Source: Pseudomonas sp. (GTDB lineage: Bacteria > Pseudomonadota > Gammaproteobacteria > Pseudomonadales > Pseudomonadaceae). Taken from it: 9,619 nucleotides of DNA. Location: NCBI GenBank assembly GCA_029240955.1, contig JARDZH010000030.1:1-9619 (forward strand), given 5' to 3'. This document shows, piece after piece, positions 7,023 to 9,619 of the stretch. The notes under the pieces were generated by a model that saw only the letters and a list, made by a program, of their open reading frames with translations, did no database searches and was not told the DNA's origin. Position 1 is the first letter of the stretch, and each line of letters opens with the position of its first letter. A program made the translations under genes and the position numbers.

Positions 7023-7039
7023 TTGGACAGCTTTTTGCA
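7023..7039 (+). promoter_or_regulatory. Sigma-54 (RpoN) -24/-12 promoter of flhA
   Basis: TTGGACAGCTTTTTGCA carries the invariant GG (7025-7026) and GC (7037-7038) with exactly 10 bases between, plus the usual T-rich stretch before TTGCA. Agreement with the consensus TGGCAC-N5-TTGCW is good apart from the centre of the -24 box. Transcription would begin near 7050, leaving a leader of about 53 bases. In P. aeruginosa the flhA-flhF unit is RpoN- and FleQ-dependent, in agreement. Confidence 0.82.
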
Positions 7040-7065
7040 CTAGGTCATAACAGGATGCTTAACGC

Positions 7066-7079
7066 GTCAAAGTTTTGAT
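7066..7079. promoter_or_regulatory. Possible FleQ site in the flhA leader
   Basis: GTCAAAGTTTTGAT contains the inverted repeat TCAAA-GT-TTTGA and resembles the FleQ box I recall from Pseudomonas (GTCA, six bases, TGAC), with a T in place of the last C. It lies at about +17 to +30, downstream of the promoter, where FleQ is reported to bind at flhA in P. aeruginosa. The consensus is from memory and the site is untested. Confidence 0.4.
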
Positions 7080-7102
7080 TCAGTGCGCAGGGTGAAGAAT
7101 CA
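7076..7102 (+). promoter_or_regulatory. Weak hairpin enclosing the flhA ribosome-binding site
   Basis: TGATTC (7076-7081) and GAATCA (7097-7102) can pair, placing the flhA Shine-Dalgarno AGGGTGA (7089-7095) in the 15-base loop and the GTG start at the foot of the stem. The stem is short and A/T-rich, so it may be marginal in the cell. It overlaps the putative FleQ site by a few bases. Confidence 0.3.
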
Positions 7103-9232
7103 GTGGAACGTTCTCAATTAATCAGTGGCGCACGCAGCAATCTGGCAGGGCTGGGTCGTGGACAGCTAGGCGTGCCGCTGTTGTTGCTGGTCATGCTGGC
7201 AATGATGATGTTGCCGATCCCGCCGTTCCTGCTGGACGTGTTCTTCACGTTCAACATCGCCCTGTCGATCGTGGTCCTGCTGGTCTGCGTCTACGCGCTG
7301 CGTCCTCTGGACTTCTCGGTGTTCCCGACCATCCTGCTGGTCGCCACCCTGCTGCGTCTGGCGCTGAACGTTGCTTCCACCCGCGTCGTCATGCTGCACG
7401 GTCAGGACGGCCACGCCGCTGCCGGTAAAGTGATCCAGGCGTTCGGTGAAGTGGTGATCGGCGGCAACTACGTCGTCGGTATCGTCGTCTTCGCCATCCT
7501 GATGATCATCAACTTCGTGGTTATCACGAAAGGTGCCGGCCGTATCTCCGAGGTGAGCGCGCGCTTCACCCTCGACGCGATGCCCGGCAAGCAAATGGCA
7601 ATCGACGCCGACCTCAACGCCGGCCTCATCGACCAGCCTGAAGCCAAGCGCCGTCGTGCCGAAGTTGCCCAGGAAGCCGAGTTCTACGGTTCCATGGACG
7701 GTGCCAGCAAATTCGTACGCGGTGACGCCATCGCCGGTCTACTGATTCTCTTCATCAACCTCATCGGCGGCATGCTGGTGGGTATCCTGCAGCACAACAT
7801 GACGTTCGCGGATGCAGGCCGCGTCTACACCTTGCTCACCATCGGTGACGGTTTGGTGGCACAATTGCCATCACTGCTGTTGTCCACCGCTGCAGCGATC
7901 ATGGTGACCCGTGCTTCCGGTTCGGAAGAAATGGGCAAGATGATCAATCGCCAGATGTTCACGTCCTACAAGGCACTGGCCGTATCCGCCGCGATCATGA
8001 TCGTGATGGGCCTTGTACCGGGCATGCCGCACTTTGCGTTCATCAGCCTGGGCGCGATCGCCGGCGGCGCTGCGTACCTGCTGTGGAAGAGAGAGAACAA
8101 AGTGAAGGTCGAAGCGCTGGCGGAAGTTCAGCGTCAACAGGATCTGCTGCCGTCGCCGACCCGCGCGCAGGAAACCAAGGAGCTGGGCTGGGACGACGTG
8201 ACCCCGATCGACATCATCGGTCTGGAAGTCGGTTATCGCCTGATTCCGCTGGTGGACCGCAATCAGGGTGGTCAGCTGCTGGCGCGGATCAAGGGTGTGC
8301 GCAAGAAGCTGTCTCAGGAGCTGGGCTTCCTGATGCCGACCGTGCATATCCGCGACAACCTGGACCTGGCGCCGAGCGCCTATCGTTTGACGCTCATGGG
8401 CGTGATCCTCGCTGAAGCGGAGATCTACCCGGATCGCGAACTGGCGATCAATCCGGGTCAAGTGTTCGGCACGCTCAACGGTATTACCGCCAGAGACCCG
8501 GCGTTCGGCCTGGAAGCGGTCTGGATCGAGATCAGCCAGCGCAGTCAGGCGCAGTCGCTGGGTTACACCGTGGTAGACGCCAGCACCGTGGTGGCGACTC
8601 ACCTGAACCAGATTCTGTACAAGCATTCTCATGAGCTGATCGGTCATGAAGAGGTCCAGCAGCTGATGCAGTTGCTGGCCAAGAGCTCGCCTAAACTGGC
8701 TGAAGAGCTGGTGCCGGGGGTGCTGTCGTTGTCGGCGCTGCTCAACGTGCTGCAAGCGCTGCTCGCCGAGCATGTGCCAGTACGCGATATCCGCAGTATT
8801 GCAGAGGCTATCGCCAACAACGCCGGCAAGAGTCAAGATACCGCCGCTCTGGTGGCGGCCGTACGGGTCGGTTTGAGCCGCGCCATCGTACAAAGCATCG
8901 TAGGAATCGAGCCTGAGCTGCCAGTTATCACGCTCGAGCCAAGGTTGGAACAGATTTTGCTCAATAGTCTGCAGAAGGCGGGTCAGGGTCAAGAAGAAGG
9001 CGTTCTCCTCGAACCGAGCATGGCTGAAAAGCTCCAGCGCTCGTTGATAGAGGCGGCCCAGCGCCAGGAAATGCAAGGGTTGCCGGTCATTCTTCTGGTA
9101 GCGGGTCCGGTTCGGGCCATGCTGTCGCGGTTTGGACGGTTGGCAGTACCCAACATGCATGTGCTGGCGTATCAGGAAATCCCTGACAACAAGCAAGTCA
9201 CCATCGTAGCGACTGTCGGGCCTAACGGCTGA
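7103..9232 (+). CDS. flhA: FlhA, flagellar export gate ring protein
   Basis: FlhA forms a nonameric ring below the FliPQR gate; its membrane part uses the proton motive force and its cytoplasmic domain docks export chaperones and substrates. The 709 residues are about the usual length. Hydrophobic segments fill residues 22-330, interrupted by the cytoplasmic loop with the FHIPEP signature (147-170; RISEVSARFTLDAMPGKQ...). K203 and D208 in KFVRGD fall where Salmonella has residues important for energy coupling. The soluble C-terminal domain runs from about 345 to the end. The start is GTG 7103, supported by AGGGTGA (7089-7095) 7 bases upstream and by similarity to Pseudomonas FlhA starting M-[ED]-RSQL. 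It has its own sigma-54 promoter and precedes flhF by 11 bases. Confidence 0.97.
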   Translation: MERSQLISGARSNLAGLGRGQLGVPLLLLVMLAMMMLPIPPFLLDVFFTFNIALSIVVLLVCVYALRPLDFSVFPTILLVATLLRLALNVASTRVVMLHGQDGHAAAGKVIQAFGEVVIGGNYVVGIVVFAILMIINFVVITKGAGRISEVSARFTLDAMPGKQMAIDADLNAGLIDQPEAKRRRAEVAQEAEFYGSMDGASKFVRGDAIAGLLILFINLIGGMLVGILQHNMTFADAGRVYTLLTIGDGLVAQLPSLLLSTAAAIMVTRASGSEEMGKMINRQMFTSYKALAVSAAIMIVMGLVPGMPHFAFISLGAIAGGAAYLLWKRENKVKVEALAEVQRQQDLLPSPTRAQETKELGWDDVTPIDIIGLEVGYRLIPLVDRNQGGQLLARIKGVRKKLSQELGFLMPTVHIRDNLDLAPSAYRLTLMGVILAEAEIYPDRELAINPGQVFGTLNGITARDPAFGLEAVWIEISQRSQAQSLGYTVVDASTVVATHLNQILYKHSHELIGHEEVQQLMQLLAKSSPKLAEELVPGVLSLSALLNVLQALLAEHVPVRDIRSIAEAIANNAGKSQDTAALVAAVRVGLSRAIVQSIVGIEPELPVITLEPRLEQILLNSLQKAGQGQEEGVLLEPSMAEKLQRSLIEAAQRQEMQGLPVILLVAGPVRAMLSRFGRLAVPNMHVLAYQEIPDNKQVTIVATVGPNG

Positions 9233-9243
9233 GGTAAAGAGTC

Positions 9244-9619
9244 ATGCAAGTTAAGCGATTTTTCGCCGCCGATATGCGTCAAGCCATGAAGCTGGTTCGC
9301 GATGAGCTGGGCGCCGAGGCGGCCATCATCGGCAACCGGCGCATTGCTGGCGGTGTCGAGCTGACTGCCGCTCTGGATTACAAGCTGTCCGCGCTGGCGC
9401 CACGTGTGCCGAACATGGAGCTTGAAGACGAGCTGCGCAAGACTCAGTCGCGCATCGTCTCGGCCCAGGCCGAACTGAACAACCGTAGCGACAGCGACAC
9501 GTCGATCAATCTGCAGCTGTTCTCCGGCAAGCCGTTGACAGCGCCTGAAACGCACATCGAGCCGACGCTCGAAGAGCCGCCGCGTCCGTACGCTTACGCG
9601 CCGCCTGCACCTTCGGCCG
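9244..9619 (+). CDS. flhF: FlhF, polar flagellar placement GTPase, N-terminal part (3' end outside window)
   Basis: FlhF is an SRP-family GTPase that directs flagella to the cell pole and influences their number together with FleN (FlhG). The frame is open from ATG 9244 to the window end, giving 125 residues. The start MQVKRFFAADMRQAMKLVRDE, followed by LGAEAAIIGNRR, is the conserved FlhF N-terminal segment. A less conserved stretch follows, with Asp/Asn/Ser- and then Pro-rich sequence (about 80-125). The NG GTPase domain with its P-loop would lie beyond the window, so catalytic residues cannot be checked. GAGGT at 9231-9235, overlapping the flhA stop, lies 8 bases before the ATG. It is likely cotranscribed with flhA. 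Confidence 0.94.
   Translation, partial: MQVKRFFAADMRQAMKLVRDELGAEAAIIGNRRIAGGVELTAALDYKLSALAPRVPNMELEDELRKTQSRIVSAQAELNNRSDSDTSINLQLFSGKPLTAPETHIEPTLEEPPRPYAYAPPAPSA

Noticed and set aside
6859..7050. Small + strand open frame after flhB (63 codons)
   Set aside because: It reads through the REPIN and into the sigma-54 promoter, so it is a repeat-derived frame.
7871..9196. Long minus-strand open frame (441 codons) opposite flhA
   Set aside because: It is an antisense shadow of flhA, low in complexity with many His, Arg and Gln.
1..9619. CRISPR arrays, tRNA or rRNA genes, insertion sequences, defence or prophage genes
   Set aside because: No spaced direct repeats, RNA gene signatures, transposase or phage-like frames were seen.

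Overview
The window is a stretch of bacterial chromosome of about 9.6 kb, GC-rich. It carries the flagellar type III export and switch gene cluster of a Pseudomonas, most likely near the P. syringae / P. fluorescens side of the genus. The assignment rests on gene order (fliK, fliL-fliM-fliN-fliO-fliP-fliQ-fliR-flhB, then flhA-flhF), on protein sequences that read like known Pseudomonas flagellar proteins, on sigma-54 promoters in front of fliL and flhA, and on Pseudomonas-type REP sequences. The species call is inference from memory of homologues, without a database search. All genes lie on the + strand.

Layout. Bases 1-1104 hold the C-terminal part of fliK, whose start lies outside the window. 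Bases 1105-1411 are non-coding: a tandem pair of inverted-REP (REPIN-like) units, one decayed and one well kept, then a sigma-54 promoter and a short leader. Bases 1412-6862 are a compact operon, fliL, fliM, fliN, fliO, fliP, fliQ, fliR and flhB, with junctions ranging from a 1-base overlap to 62 bases. Bases 6863-7102 are again non-coding: a REPIN-like unit with perfect 26-base arms, then a second sigma-54 promoter and leader. Bases 7103-9232 are flhA. Bases 9244-9619 are the start of flhF, cut by the window edge.

How the genes work together. FliP, FliQ and FliR form the membrane export gate, with FliO helping FliP assemble. FlhB sets substrate specificity and interacts with FliK, which measures the hook. 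FlhA forms the export ring and couples export to the proton motive force. FliM and FliN build the cytoplasmic C-ring that switches motor direction on CheY-P binding. FliL sits by the stators. FlhF, a GTPase, sets polar placement and number of flagella.

I see no undescribed protein system here; every convincing coding region belongs to a well-known flagellar family. The points worth a second look are non-coding. A REPIN-like unit ends 45-48 bases before each sigma-54 promoter. Dyad symmetries lie in both leaders, where downstream FleQ sites would be expected. A hairpin overlaps the fliM stop codon, and fliO starts directly after the fliN stop in the same frame.
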